Positions 46,287 to 56,074 of a stretch of 64,000 nucleotides of DNA are shown piece by piece (the first letter of the stretch is position 1; each line of letters begins with the position of its first letter). Made by a program: the position numbers and the translations under genes. The stretch is from Evansella cellulosilytica DSM 2522 (GTDB lineage: Bacteria; Bacillota; Bacilli; Bacillales; Salisediminibacteriaceae), in NCBI RefSeq assembly GCF_000177235.2, contig NC_014829.1, positions 2,170,001 through 2,234,000 of the forward strand. The letters are read 5' to 3'. The notes under the pieces were generated by a model that was not told where the DNA came from, did not search any database, and was given only the letters and a program-made list of their open reading frames with translations.

Positions 46287-47540
46287 TTGGCTAAGAAAAG
46301 GAAAGGTTTAGTTATTTTAGCAATTAGCTCGATACCTTTAATTATGACTCTAGGTAATTCCATGCTTATTCCTATTTTGCCTAAAATGCAATCTGAACTA
46401 AATTTAACAGCTTTTCAAGTTAGTTTAACCATTACAATCTTTTCTGTTTCTGCAGCTTTGTTTATTCCTATTTTAGGCTATTTGTCAGATCGATTTTCTA
46501 GAAAAGCAATTATTTTACCGTCGTTAATTTTATATGGAACGGGAGGCTTACTAGCAGGGATAGCTGCAGGATGGTTCACAAACCCTTATTTATGGATCAT
46601 TTTTGGCAGAAGTCTTCAAGGTATTGGCGCTGCTGGCACTGCTCCTATAGCGATGGCATTAACAGGAGACCTCTTTAAAGGTGGAGACCAAAGTAAGGTG
46701 TTAGGTTTAGTTGAAGCTTCAAATGGATTTGGGAAAGTATTGTCTCCTATTGTAGGTTCTTTATTGGCTTTATGGTTTTGGTATGCACCATTTTTAGGAT
46801 TTCCAATTTTTTGTTTAATTTCAGTATTCTTAACGTTATTCTTTATACGAGAAAAAAAGAAAAAAAAGGAAGCACCACCTATAGGTAAATACGTTAAAGG
46901 ATTATTCTCTGTATTTAAGTTAGAAGGTAGATGGTTGTTCACTGCTTATTTAGCCGGAGCTACATGCTTGTTTACACTCTTTGGCATTTTATTTTACTTA
47001 TCTGATGTATTAGAAGCACAATACGATATAGTAGGGGTCTTAAAGGGAGCAATTTTGGCCATTCCACTCCTATGTATGATGACAACATCCTACATAACTG
47101 GTAGTAAAATAGGAAAAAATATGAAAAGAATGAAAGCTTTTATAGTAATTGGACTTTTATTAATGACAGCTTCATTTTCAACGCTTGTATTTTTTTCAGC
47201 TTTAGTACCATTTATAAGTGTACTTGTAGTAAGTAGTATTGGGACTGGTTTAGTACTCCCTTGTTTAAATAGTTTAATTACTGGATCGGTAGGAAAAGCG
47301 AGACGCGGTTTTGTTACGTCATTGTATGGTTCAGTTCGATTCCTAGGTGTTGCTGCAGGCCCACCAATATACGGATGGTTAATGGCATGGAATCGTAATG
47401 GGATGTTTTTAGTCACAGCAGGCTTAACGTTACTCGTGTGTATTCTTTGCATATTCTTAATCCATGCTAAAACTAAGAAAGAACAAGAAGAAGAGAGCGC
47501 CACAACAATATTTACAAAGTATCACCTTACTACAGAATAA
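46287..47540 (+). CDS. MFS multidrug-efflux-type transporter
   Basis: The 417-residue protein is a twelve-helix major facilitator of the drug:H+ antiporter type ([12 protein letters not shown] loop between helices 2 and 3, [20 protein letters not shown] with the motif C-like glycine pattern). It likely exports drugs or metabolites. The open frame begins at 46212, but TAAAGGAG fixes TTG 46287. The small gene at 47559 follows after 18 bp and is probably co-transcribed. Confidence 0.9.
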   Translation: MAKKRKGLVILAISSIPLIMTLGNSMLIPILPKMQSELNLTAFQVSLTITIFSVSAALFIPILGYLSDRFSRKAIILPSLILYGTGGLLAGIAAGWFTNPYLWIIFGRSLQGIGAAGTAPIAMALTGDLFKGGDQSKVLGLVEASNGFGKVLSPIVGSLLALWFWYAPFLGFPIFCLISVFLTLFFIREKKKKKEAPPIGKYVKGLFSVFKLEGRWLFTAYLAGATCLFTLFGILFYLSDVLEAQYDIVGVLKGAILAIPLLCMMTTSYITGSKIGKNMKRMKAFIVIGLLLMTASFSTLVFFSALVPFISVLVVSSIGTGLVLPCLNSLITGSVGKARRGFVTSLYGSVRFLGVAAGPPIYGWLMAWNRNGMFLVTAGLTLLVCILCIFLIHAKTKKEQEEESATTIFTKYHLTTE

Positions 47541-47558
47541 ATAAAGGAGGAACATCTC

Positions 47559-47846
47559 ATGCAAATTTACTTTTCTCCAGAATTAATGAAGGAAGATGCT
47601 CAAGTTTTAAATATTTTGACAGATCATAATAAACCAGTTGGTTATATGGCTTTTTTGTTAGAAGCTGAAAAAAAGAAAATGTATATTTATGGTCATTTAC
47701 AAGATGAAGGGGTGAAAGCTGATTTTAAAGATCTTGTTACTCCCTACATTCAAGGACTTACAAAAATAAAACCGGAATTAGAAGTGCTGACATACCTTTC
47801 TGTAGGTGGAGAGAAGGTAGAAGTGGAAATAGAGAAGGATGAATAA
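47559..47846 (+). CDS. Hypothetical protein, 95 aa
   Basis: The acidic soluble protein begins MQIYFSPELMKEDAQVLNIL and has alternating strands and helices (MYIYGHLQDEGVKADFKDLV). AAAGGAGG supports the ATG. It sits directly behind the MFS gene. I do not recognise the family; no motif points to a function. Confidence 0.75.
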   Translation: MQIYFSPELMKEDAQVLNILTDHNKPVGYMAFLLEAEKKKMYIYGHLQDEGVKADFKDLVTPYIQGLTKIKPELEVLTYLSVGGEKVEVEIEKDE

Positions 47847-47962
47847 TTTTATTTTATAATTATAGATCCATTTCATCATCCTTTTTTTGAAAAAAGTGCA
47901 TACTCTTATAATATTTTCATAAAGCTGGTTTCGTAAAATTTGTTGCATTTTTCAGCTTGGTG

Positions 47963-48072
47963 AAACGAAAGGTGGCGAACTCTTCAAGTGTCGATCTGAA
48001 GCTGAAGCCGTCGAGACATCTCGGATCGTATTCCAGTATGTATACCCGCAGGTGTCTCGTCCCCTTTCGTTT
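47963..48072. other. Structured GC-rich intergenic element, possible RNA or repeat
   Basis: AAACGAAAGG (47963-47972) pairs with CCTTTCGTTT (48063-48072) and CGAGACA (48012-48018) with TGTCTCG (48053-48059). The interior is clearly more GC-rich than its surroundings and contains GAAGCTGAAGC and CATCTCGGATCG. No open frame is convincing. The rest of 47847-48196 is AT-rich. It may be a structured RNA, a mobile repeat remnant, or a terminator for the 47559 gene. Confidence 0.45.
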
Positions 48073-48196
48073 TAATCAACAAAAGCCTTTAAAAGAGCGC
48101 TTATACATTAACTTTTATGAAAGTAGGCTATGCTAGTTATGATACTAGTAATACCTTGAATAGTATTTTCATGCCAAAACCTTTTCTATGAATAGT

Positions 48197-48814
48197 TTAC
48201 TTTTTCCTCCAAGCATAGGTTGGTTCTTTTATAAAATTTAAATTTACTCTGTAAACGATGTCTACTACCTTTGTTGAAATCCATTGAGAAACGATTGCGA
48301 GAAAAATGATCTTCCAATCAATAATAGACGCTGTAAATATAAATATCGAACCGTTTATTAGAAGGAGAGGTTTTCCAGGTGGGATGTTTTTATATTTTGA
48401 AAATAGGAGTGCAAGTACACCCATACCGCCGTTCGATACTTCCTGTCTTAACAATATCCCTACTCCGATACCGAGAAAAATTGAACCTACAATTAAGTCA
48501 AACCATAAATGTAAAGTAGGTAAATACAATTTTGAATGAAAAAAGTAAATGGTTAATGAAGAAATTGTAATACCATACATCGTACCTATAGCGCTATTGT
48601 TACCAAGCCAGTATATAGCAATAACAAGCATAGAGAAGTTAACAACCCATAATCCAAAACTTAAAGGAATATTAAACCAAAAATGAAATAAAACTGCTAG
48701 ACCACCTGCACCTCCAGATGGAATGGAATTAGGAAATAAAAAAAGTGCCATTGCCATACCTTGTATAAATGCACCAATTGTGATCATGATATAAACATCA
48801 ACTGAATTCTTCAA
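48197..48814 (-). CDS. YitT-family membrane protein, short form
   Basis: The 205-residue protein has about six helices with the YitT landmarks FLFPNSIPSGGAGGLAVLFHF and GVGILLRQEVSNGGMGVLALLF. The C-terminal DUF2179 domain of full-length YitT proteins is absent. Function is unknown. The start is TTG 48814 after GAGGGGA. A second, partial YitT-like gene lies at the right edge. Confidence 0.82.
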   Translation of the reverse strand: MKNSVDVYIMITIGAFIQGMAMALFLFPNSIPSGGAGGLAVLFHFWFNIPLSFGLWVVNFSMLVIAIYWLGNNSAIGTMYGITISSLTIYFFHSKLYLPTLHLWFDLIVGSIFLGIGVGILLRQEVSNGGMGVLALLFSKYKNIPPGKPLLLINGSIFIFTASIIDWKIIFLAIVSQWISTKVVDIVYRVNLNFIKEPTYAWRKK

Positions 48815-49219
48815 TAGCTTCCCCTCATTTAACTTTAATGAAAACAGATACCTTGTCCACTATTATTCAGTTTATTTTTCACTTTAAAAAATATGATGTT
48901 TTTTAATATGTGCAAACAGAAACCTCTGTAGAACATAGAGGTAAGAGAATAATATCTTCTTAGTATATTGACAATATGATAGTTTTAATTAAAAGCATAA
49001 GGGCTAAAAAGGCGAGTATACGAGGACACTCCTAAAAAGTGTGATACTTAAGAGCACTTAAAAAGTGGGTCCGATACTTACCTTTTTTCGTGCCTCTAAC
49101 CAAAAGGTTGGCGTCTCCCTTTTGCAATTACAAAAAATAGTTTTAATTGTTACCTCCTTTGAATAGTATGTACAAGCGGTTTGTTTGTCCAACATTCGAA
49201 ACTATTAAAGGAGGTTAAC
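48815..49219. other. 405-bp intergenic region before the LysE gene
   Basis: It contains a hairpin ACCTCT/AGAGGT (48922-48942), an imperfect direct repeat with TAAAAAGTG and GATACTTA (about 49032-49080), and a short hairpin around ACCAAAAGGTTGG (49100-49112). No gene is supported. Confidence 0.4.
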
Positions 49220-49846
49220 ATGAGCGTTTTTATTGCATACATATTTTTAGGACTTTCTTTAGCTGCACCAATTGGACCAGTAAATGCAGCCCAATTAGAT
49301 AGAGGTATTAAAAGTGGCTTTTTTCATGCGTGGCTTGTCGGTTTAGGTGCAACTGTTGCGGACGGTATATATATGTTTTTAGTATTTTTAGGCGTATACC
49401 ATTTAATTGAAATTCCTTTTGTCCAATCTTTTTTATGGTTATTTGGCTTTTTTGTACTCGTATATACAGGGATTGAAAGTTTGTCTGGTGCAAACAAAAT
49501 AGAACTTAATCATGAAAAAATGAATAGAGAATCACCGACAAAGTCTTTTTTTGCAGGTTTTTTTATGTCACTTTTCAATCCAATTACTGTTCTTTTTTGG
49601 TTAGGAATTTTCGGGTCCATTTTAGCAAAAACGGTTACGTCATATAGCCAAATAGAAGTTTTGTTGTACGTCACAGCTATATTTATAGGTATAACTGTTT
49701 GGGATTTTACAATGGCAGGTCTATCTAGCACATTACGAAGGTTTTTATCAAAAAAGCTTCTAACGACTATTTCTCTGTTATCGGGACTATCTTTAATAGG
49801 ATTCGGTATTTATTTCGGGATTCAAGCTGCTAAGATTTTATTTTAG
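49220..49846 (+). CDS. LysE-family amino acid exporter
   Basis: The 208-residue protein has six helices and the LysE/RhtB start LGLSLAAPIGPVNAAQLDRGI with conserved proline/glycine, plus FFMSLFNPITVLFWLGIFGS. Such proteins export amino acids or related metabolites. AAAGGAGG supports ATG 49220. Its end overlaps the convergent permease gene by 17 bp, so no intergenic terminator is possible between them. Confidence 0.9.
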   Translation: MSVFIAYIFLGLSLAAPIGPVNAAQLDRGIKSGFFHAWLVGLGATVADGIYMFLVFLGVYHLIEIPFVQSFLWLFGFFVLVYTGIESLSGANKIELNHEKMNRESPTKSFFAGFFMSLFNPITVLFWLGIFGSILAKTVTSYSQIEVLLYVTAIFIGITVWDFTMAGLSSTLRRFLSKKLLTTISLLSGLSLIGFGIYFGIQAAKILF

Positions 49847-51206
49847 TAAAAGCAGATTTAGGTGTTGGGTCTACAGGTTTTTGTGGGTGCTTCTTCCAAT
49901 ATTGTCTCATAAGTAGCGTAACTAAACCAATCACTACTATAAAACCTATACTTACAAAGAATCCAGGACGACTTGTTTCGTGAAAAAGAGTCCCAACGAT
50001 TGCTGCAAGTACTAACATGGAACCGAGCAATCGTTTAACGTTGTCAAATGTAGAAAGCTCGTGTAAACGTCCGTATGAGCCAATAATAAAAAACCAGTTA
50101 TATAGAAGCATTAAACCTGCTGCTGTTGTAAAGTATTCATAAATGTTACCCGGCATGAGAAGAGACAATACAATCGATACAATTAAGCCTACGATCGTTA
50201 AGCCTAATGCTGGAATCGCATACTTGTTTTTTACTTTTTTACCAAAGATGGCAGGTGCATCTTTATCTTCAGCAAGCGTCACTAAAACCCTAATGACTGC
50301 AAATAATGAAGCTACCATTGTAGAAAATCCAGCAATAATAAAAACCCCATTAAAAATATGTGATATATAAGGTATGTTGTATATCGTTAAGGCTGTGACA
50401 AAAGGACTTTCATCCGTTGTGAATGTATCCCAGGAAACGAGTGTTAATGCCAAACCAATAGAAGCCATATAAATGATACCTAATGTTATAAGCATCACTT
50501 TTCCAGCCTTTAAAGCTTCTGATTTCTCCTTTAAACGCATCGCTAATAAACCGATAATTTCGATGCCAGCAAAGCCATAAAAACCGAAAATAAGTGACGG
50601 AAGTAATCCAGTAACGCCATTTGGGAAAAGGGTAGCAAAAGTTCTAGGAACGGTATTTTCTGGCGCATCCCCTTCAAATACTCCAAATAATGCGAGCATT
50701 GCAATGATAATAAACATGACGATTGCACTTGCTTTTAGAACTGCAAGTAAATTTTCTACGCGATCAAAGCCTTTTGGTCCGGAAACAATGACAACAATGG
50801 CCAGTACAGAATAACCAGTTGCAAAAATCCAAAGAGGGATATTTGGAAACCAAAACTGAGAGAAAATCGATAAAGCAGTTAGCTGACTACCAGTGATAAG
50901 CATTTCTGATAACCAATAAACCCAGCCGCTACTAAATCCTGCCCATCTTCCATATGCTTTTTTTGCATACGTTCGAAAGGAACCTTTTTGAGGGTCAGCA
51001 GTTGTCATTTTTGCTAATGCCTCGTATACAAAATAAGTACCGATTGCAGCAAGTGCAAAGGAAAAGACCACTGAGGGCCCAGCCATATTAATTGCAATGC
51101 TTGAACCTAGAAAGAAGCCAGTTCCGATCGTACATGCGATGCCTAATAATGATAATTGCCACCACATGAGTGGTTTTTCTTTAACTTCCTTAGACTGTGA
51201 TTTCAT
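49830..51206 (-). CDS. APC-family amino acid permease
   Basis: The 458-residue permease has about twelve helices and the APC signature near the N-terminus (CTIGTGFFLGSSIAINMAGPSVV), split as GTGFFLGSS and INMAGPSV. It is probably an amino acid:H+ or Na+ symporter; specificity is unknown. GAGGAGGGG precedes ATG 51206. Its 3' end overlaps the lysE-type gene on the other strand. Confidence 0.9.
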   Translation of the reverse strand: MKSQSKEVKEKPLMWWQLSLLGIACTIGTGFFLGSSIAINMAGPSVVFSFALAAIGTYFVYEALAKMTTADPQKGSFRTYAKKAYGRWAGFSSGWVYWLSEMLITGSQLTALSIFSQFWFPNIPLWIFATGYSVLAIVVIVSGPKGFDRVENLLAVLKASAIVMFIIIAMLALFGVFEGDAPENTVPRTFATLFPNGVTGLLPSLIFGFYGFAGIEIIGLLAMRLKEKSEALKAGKVMLITLGIIYMASIGLALTLVSWDTFTTDESPFVTALTIYNIPYISHIFNGVFIIAGFSTMVASLFAVIRVLVTLAEDKDAPAIFGKKVKNKYAIPALGLTIVGLIVSIVLSLLMPGNIYEYFTTAAGLMLLYNWFFIIGSYGRLHELSTFDNVKRLLGSMLVLAAIVGTLFHETSRPGFFVSIGFIVVIGLVTLLMRQYWKKHPQKPVDPTPKSAFTKIKS

Positions 51207-51341
51207 AAAAGTCCCCTCCTCAAAACAGTATTATTGTTTAATATTTGTATCTGATTTATGTAAGTCCATATAAATGAGCAAATGTTCTAAAAAATAGAAG
51301 TGTGCATATAATCAAAAGATTTTAAAAAAGGTGGGGATAGG

Positions 51342-51497
51342 GTGATACCACAAATGGTAATGACAATTGCTTGGGTCATCATTGGTATTAGAGCAGGATT
51401 AAAGTTTTTTCATTTAATCAATCGAAAATCAAAGGACTGGTTAGAAATTTTGTTTCACCTCTCAATCGTTATTGTTGCTCTGTCTTTCGTAACATGA
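51342..51497 (+). CDS. Small membrane protein, 51 aa
   Basis: GTG 51342 follows AAGGTGGGG and opens a 51-codon frame with two hydrophobic helices (residues 4-22 and 35-50) separated by a basic linker (HLINRKSKDW). It is just upstream of the xanthine-dehydrogenase-type operon. No family is recognised. Confidence 0.5.
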   Translation: MIPQMVMTIAWVIIGIRAGLKFFHLINRKSKDWLEILFHLSIVIVALSFVT

Positions 51498-51575
51498 ACT
51501 TTCATAGTATTTACATCTAATATGATGAAAATGCAAAGCACAAATATAGGAGTCTAGATAGAGGGGGCTATTGTC

Positions 51576-53900
51576 TTGAGTTTTATTGGAAGAAGTGTGA
51601 TTAGAAAAGAGGCCTCAGAAAAAATAACAGGAAAGGCAATGTATACAGATGATTATCATGCTGGAGATAAAAAAACATTACATGCAAGACTTGTTATTAG
51701 CACTGTAGCACATGCGAAAATTAAGAAAATTTCCACAGAGGAAAGTTGGAAAGTAAAGGGTGTCAGGGCAATCATATGTCAGGAAAAGCTTCCTTTGACT
51801 GGTGAAGAAATAAGAGACCGTCCACCCATCGCTCATGAAAAAGTTCGTTATCATGGTGAAGTTATTGCCATTGTTGTGGCAGAGGAACCTGTTCAAGCAA
51901 TGAAAGCTGCTAGTCTTATAAAAGTTGATTATGAATCGTTACCTGTCGTCAATTCACCGTCCGAGGCAATTAAAAAGGATGCACCAATTATTCATGAAGA
52001 ATTAGATAAATATGATAAAGACGAAGGAATTGAACCTGTCCCAAATACGAATATAGCAAATAAAGTTAAAATAAGAAAAGGTGATATTTCAGTAGGATTG
52101 GAAAGTGCAGATACAATAGTAGACGCAAATTTTACTTTTTCTCCATCTGACCATACCGCTATGGAACCTCGTAGCGCAATCGCAGAAATTAAACCATTCG
52201 GTGAAGTATATATTTCTACATCATCGCAGGCACCATTTATGGTAAAAAAGTTAATAAGTAGTTATTTCGATATAGAAGTTGGAAAGATTATAGTAGACAC
52301 ACCATTAGTAGGTGGCGGTTACGGTGGGAAAGCATCAGTATTTTTAGAAATATTAGCTTATATTGCGTCGAAAGCAGTTGGCGGGAAAAAAGTAAAAATC
52401 GTTCATACAAGAGAGGAAGACATGATTACCTCGCCTTGTCATGTAGGTCTTGATGCAACTATTAAACTAGGAGCAACGAAAGACGGTAAGTTAACAGCGG
52501 CAGAAATTATTTACTTATTTGATAGTGGAGCATATTCAGACAAAGCTGTGCATATTACGCGAGCGGGCGCTGTAGATTGTACTGGACCGTACCGGATTGA
52601 CAACGTTTATTGTGATTCTTATACAGTGTACACAAACCATCCTTTCCCTGCACCGTATCGAGGCTTCGGTCATACTGAAGTACTATTTGCTTTTGAACGC
52701 GCAATGGATATGTTAGCAGATAAATTAAATATCGACCCATTCACATTCCGCTATATAAATGCTATAAAACCTGGGGATACTACGCCGACACAAACGCTCC
52801 TTAATAGAAGTAACGTAGGGAATTTACACAAATGTATGGAAAGAGTTCGCGAGCTTAGTAACTGGGAAGAAGGTCAAATTGTTAGGATGAATGATCGCTT
52901 TTCTCGTGTTAAGGGATTGAGCTGTGTTTGGAAAAATTCTACAATTCCTCCTGACTCATCATCGGGTGTTATTTTGACGTTTAACGAAGATGGCAGTATC
53001 AATATCATATCTGGGGTAATTGAAATTGGAACTGGGACAAAGACGGTTTTGGCTCAAATGCTTGCAGAACATATGCAAATGGATATTAATCAAATTCACG
53101 TAAAAATGGAAGTAGATACACAATCGACTCCTGAACATTGGAAAACAGTTGCAAGTAGAGGTACTTTTATGGCAGGTCGTGCTCTGATAGAAGCAGCAGA
53201 TGATGTTATTAGTCAGTTAAAGGATATAGCAAGTACTGTTCTCAGGCGACGTGCAGATGATTTAGTCGTTGCTAATCAAAGAGTTTTCTTAAAGGATAAT
53301 CCGTCAGTATGTTTAAGCTTCGATGAAATTGCTTATGGATATGTATATCCAAACGGTAATTCTATTGGTGGGCAAATCATTGGAAGAGGTAAATATATAC
53401 TACAAGGACTTACTTATTTAGATGAAGAGACAGGTGCTGGAAAGCCAGGTCCTGAATGGGCAGTTGGTGCCCAAGTCGTTGAAGTTGAATTTGATCATCG
53501 AGACTTAACTTATAGGGTCCTAAAGGTTACAAATGTATTGGACGTTGGTAAGGTGCTGAACTATAAAGCAGCAATGGGGCAAGTGACTGGAGCGGCAAGT
53601 ATGGGTCTAGCTTTTGCTGGCAGAGAATCTTTTATTTTTAATGAAAAAGGAATCGTCATGAATCCCCAGTTAAGAACATATCGACCTATTCATTATAGTG
53701 AACGACCAGAATATGTCGTTGATTTTATTGAAACACCACATATAGAAGCACCATTCGGAGCAAGGGGTGTTGGTGAACAAGGGTTATTAGGAATGCCAGC
53801 AGCATTAAGTAATTGCTTATCATCAGCTATTAATGCTCCTGTGAATCATCTGCCGTTAACACCAGAATTACTTTGGAGAGTAAAGGGGGCTAACAAATGA
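51576..53900 (+). CDS. Xanthine dehydrogenase-type molybdopterin subunit
   Basis: The 774-residue large subunit binds the molybdopterin-cytosine cofactor and performs the hydroxylation. The N-terminal aldehyde-oxidase a/b hammerhead (SVIRKEASEKITGKAMYTDD) is followed by the Mo domains (GGGYGGKAS, APYRGFGHTE) and the catalytic glutamate in GARGVGEQGLLGMP. Subunit layout resembles PucD of B. subtilis, but the order large-FAD-FeS also occurs in other hydroxylases, so the purine substrate is likely, not proven. The start is TTG 51576 after GAGGGGG. It overlaps the next gene by four bases. Confidence 0.88.
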   Translation: MSFIGRSVIRKEASEKITGKAMYTDDYHAGDKKTLHARLVISTVAHAKIKKISTEESWKVKGVRAIICQEKLPLTGEEIRDRPPIAHEKVRYHGEVIAIVVAEEPVQAMKAASLIKVDYESLPVVNSPSEAIKKDAPIIHEELDKYDKDEGIEPVPNTNIANKVKIRKGDISVGLESADTIVDANFTFSPSDHTAMEPRSAIAEIKPFGEVYISTSSQAPFMVKKLISSYFDIEVGKIIVDTPLVGGGYGGKASVFLEILAYIASKAVGGKKVKIVHTREEDMITSPCHVGLDATIKLGATKDGKLTAAEIIYLFDSGAYSDKAVHITRAGAVDCTGPYRIDNVYCDSYTVYTNHPFPAPYRGFGHTEVLFAFERAMDMLADKLNIDPFTFRYINAIKPGDTTPTQTLLNRSNVGNLHKCMERVRELSNWEEGQIVRMNDRFSRVKGLSCVWKNSTIPPDSSSGVILTFNEDGSINIISGVIEIGTGTKTVLAQMLAEHMQMDINQIHVKMEVDTQSTPEHWKTVASRGTFMAGRALIEAADDVISQLKDIASTVLRRRADDLVVANQRVFLKDNPSVCLSFDEIAYGYVYPNGNSIGGQIIGRGKYILQGLTYLDEETGAGKPGPEWAVGAQVVEVEFDHRDLTYRVLKVTNVLDVGKVLNYKAAMGQVTGAASMGLAFAGRESFIFNEKGIVMNPQLRTYRPIHYSERPEYVVDFIETPHIEAPFGARGVGEQGLLGMPAALSNCLSSAINAPVNHLPLTPELLWRVKGANK

Positions 53901-54742
53901 TCCCTTTTGATTTTGAGTATTTTAGACCAACAACTTTAAATGATGCTTTTGCTCTTTTCCAAAAACTATCGAATGCTGGTAAAACGCCAATGTATTTTTC
54001 TGGTGGAACAGAGATCATTACACTAGGTAGAATAAACGAGCTTTATACAGATGCAGTGATAGATATGAAGGGAATAAGTGAGTACCAAGCACTAGAGCAA
54101 GATGATCATTATTTTTATTTTGGAGCTGGTAAAACGTTAGCAGAAATTGGGGAAGCAAATGTTTTTCCATTACTTACGAAAACAGTAAAGGACATTGCTG
54201 ATCATACTGCACGAACTAAAATAACTTTAGGCGGCAATATATGTGCTAATATTTTTTATCGAGAAGCAGTACTTCCATTTCTCGTAACAGATAGTTATGC
54301 GTTTATAGTTGGTAAAGATGGGACTCGTACAGAGCGTATTAACGACATCTTTAAAGAGACACTCCAATTACAACAAGGCGAATTTCTCCTCCAAGTATGT
54401 ACTGAAAAAAAGTATTTTGATATGCCACATATTCATATAAAAAGAAGAAAGCAGTGGTTTACTGGTTACCCACTAATAACAATTGTAGCTGTGAAGGAAA
54501 GTAATAACATTAAAATAGCGATTAGTGGGTTAACACCTTATCCGTTTAGGTCAAAAGAAATGGAAGCTAGTTTAAATGACAAAAATTTAACGGTTTCTGA
54601 GAGGATAAATGCAGCATTAGATAAATTACAAAAGAATGTGTTAACTGATACTGAAGGTTCTGCACAATATCGTCTATTTGTTATGAAAAACCTACTATAT
54701 GATGTTCTTGATCACCTAGAAGGGGAAGGGGGTATTCACTAG
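53897..54742 (+). CDS. FAD-binding subunit of the xanthine dehydrogenase-type enzyme
   Basis: The 281-residue subunit transfers electrons from the iron-sulfur clusters to FAD/NAD+. It has the N-terminal FAD domain (PMYFSGGTEIITLGR), the TLGGNICANI motif and a CODH-type C-terminal domain. The ATGA overlap with the large subunit and a one-base overlap with the iron-sulfur subunit show a tightly coupled operon. It resembles PucC. Confidence 0.88.
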   Translation: MIPFDFEYFRPTTLNDAFALFQKLSNAGKTPMYFSGGTEIITLGRINELYTDAVIDMKGISEYQALEQDDHYFYFGAGKTLAEIGEANVFPLLTKTVKDIADHTARTKITLGGNICANIFYREAVLPFLVTDSYAFIVGKDGTRTERINDIFKETLQLQQGEFLLQVCTEKKYFDMPHIHIKRRKQWFTGYPLITIVAVKESNNIKIAISGLTPYPFRSKEMEASLNDKNLTVSERINAALDKLQKNVLTDTEGSAQYRLFVMKNLLYDVLDHLEGEGGIH

Positions 54743-55209
54743 TGATAAAAAAAACGTTTGATTTAAGTATCAATGGTGAAATACATTCCGTGATTGCTCG
54801 TCCAGCTGATACGTTACTTTATGTTTTACGTGAGTACATTGGATTAACTGGCTCAAAGCCAGGGTGTTTAAATGGTGACTGTGGCGCTTGTACGGTTAAT
54901 GTAAATGGGAAGCCAATGAAGTCATGCTTGATGTTAGGAATTGAAGCGATTGATAAGGAAGTAGAGACGATTGAAGGGGTTCGTGGTACAGAAATTCAAA
55001 AAGCGTTCGTGGAGAAGTTCGCTTTCCAATGTGGCTATTGTACTCCTGGATTTATAATGAATTGTCATTCCTTATTAAAAAATCACCCGAACGCTGATGA
55101 TAGAACGATAGCCGATTGGCTAGATTCAAATATTTGTAGATGCACAAGCTATGAAGAAATTGAAGCAGCAGTCAAGTCGGTAATAAAGCATTCTAAACAA
55201 TCAAACTGA
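54742..55209 (+). CDS. 2Fe-2S subunit of the xanthine dehydrogenase-type enzyme
   Basis: The 155-residue subunit carries two 2Fe-2S clusters. The plant-type ferredoxin motif is GCLNGDCGACTVN with a later C in KSCLMLG, and the second cluster is formed by CGYCTPGF and NICRCTS. The start is GTG 54742, sharing its first base with the previous stop. Length is normal for the family (resembles PucE). Confidence 0.93.
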   Translation: MIKKTFDLSINGEIHSVIARPADTLLYVLREYIGLTGSKPGCLNGDCGACTVNVNGKPMKSCLMLGIEAIDKEVETIEGVRGTEIQKAFVEKFAFQCGYCTPGFIMNCHSLLKNHPNADDRTIADWLDSNICRCTSYEEIEAAVKSVIKHSKQSN

Positions 55210-55299
55210 TAAATTGGAAACAAAATAATTGAACAAAGAATGAGAATAATTCATTAATATAACTATAAACAAACCAACTTTTTCAGTGCCTTTTATTTG

Positions 55300-55436
55300 T
55301 ATTGCAATGGCTACGCTCGCCGCTCGCCTGATAGGAGAACCCCATTCCTATCAGGCTTTTTAACGTTTGCGGCGGCTACGCACATTGCTTAGGGAAACTG
55401 AAAAAGCGAAAGAACAACACTTTTTCAGTTTCCCTA
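55300..55436. repeat. Interspersed repeat copy F with two hairpins
   Basis: It contains a GCTACGCTCGCC start and GCGGCTACGCACATTGCTTAGGGA, matched by copy D and, more weakly, by 6300-6327. The first hairpin, GCCTGATAGGA/TCCTATCAGGC with T5 (55326-55362), is a terminator for the operon. The second, AGGGAAACTGAAAAAG and its complement (55391-55435), has no T-run. The rest of 55210-55479 is featureless. Confidence 0.65.
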
Positions 55437-55479
55437 AAGTGGTGATAGCGCCTTATTTTGCGTAACCTCTTATCGCTCG

Positions 55480-56043
55480 TTAAGCTTCCTTCAGTTGTTC
55501 TTCCCCAGAAACTGCCAATATTCCATTCCTTAAAGTATGAAGCATATACAAGTCTTTCGGAATTTCAAGTAAATGATACTCAAATATGCCTTTATTAATT
55601 TCTTCGTATAAACTTTTATATGTTTCATCAACTAAAACAACATAAGCTAACTTCTGTGCTGCTTTTAGTGAACGGACATTTTCTTTTCTTATTTTCATAA
55701 AAATCCTATCAATATTAAGTTCATAAAAAAGCTCATTAAAAAATGCTTCCTTAGCTAAATTATTGTATCCTTTACCATGATAATTCTTCCCTATCCATGT
55801 ACCTAAAAATCCAGCATTCTCATGGATATCGAACAAATTAATTGTGCCAATTGGATTTCCCCATTCATCTATAATAGTTCTTGAGATGGTTTTTCCAATT
55901 TCTTCTGCTTCGATTGTTTGTTTTGTCATAAACATGTATTCTTCAAAGGAAGTTGGTTTTTGACGTACAAAAGGGAAGACATCAGGGTGTACCATAAGTT
56001 CATAAAGAGCCTGACTCTCGAATAGATCACGTTTTTTTATCAT
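55480..56043 (-). CDS. GNAT-family N-acetyltransferase (RimJ/RimL-like)
   Basis: The 187-residue protein has a GNAT fold with acetyl-CoA loop segment WIGKNYHGKGYNNLAKEAF and the late KIRKENVRSLKAAQKL motif. It resembles ribosomal-protein or spermidine acetyltransferases; the substrate is unknown. GGAGGG places the start at ATG 56043 rather than 56085. A terminator-like hairpin (56081-56124) lies between this start and the upstream region, so expression may depend on read-through. Confidence 0.85.
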   Translation of the reverse strand: MIKKRDLFESQALYELMVHPDVFPFVRQKPTSFEEYMFMTKQTIEAEEIGKTISRTIIDEWGNPIGTINLFDIHENAGFLGTWIGKNYHGKGYNNLAKEAFFNELFYELNIDRIFMKIRKENVRSLKAAQKLAYVVLVDETYKSLYEEINKGIFEYHLLEIPKDLYMLHTLRNGILAVSGEEQLKEA

Positions 56044-56074
56044 TACTAATCCCTCCAGATGAGGGAGGACGAAA

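Noticed and set aside
48197-48814. Truncation or pseudogene status of the YitT-like gene
   Set aside because: The missing DUF2179 domain could mean a fragment, but the frame is intact, has a ribosome site, and short family members exist.
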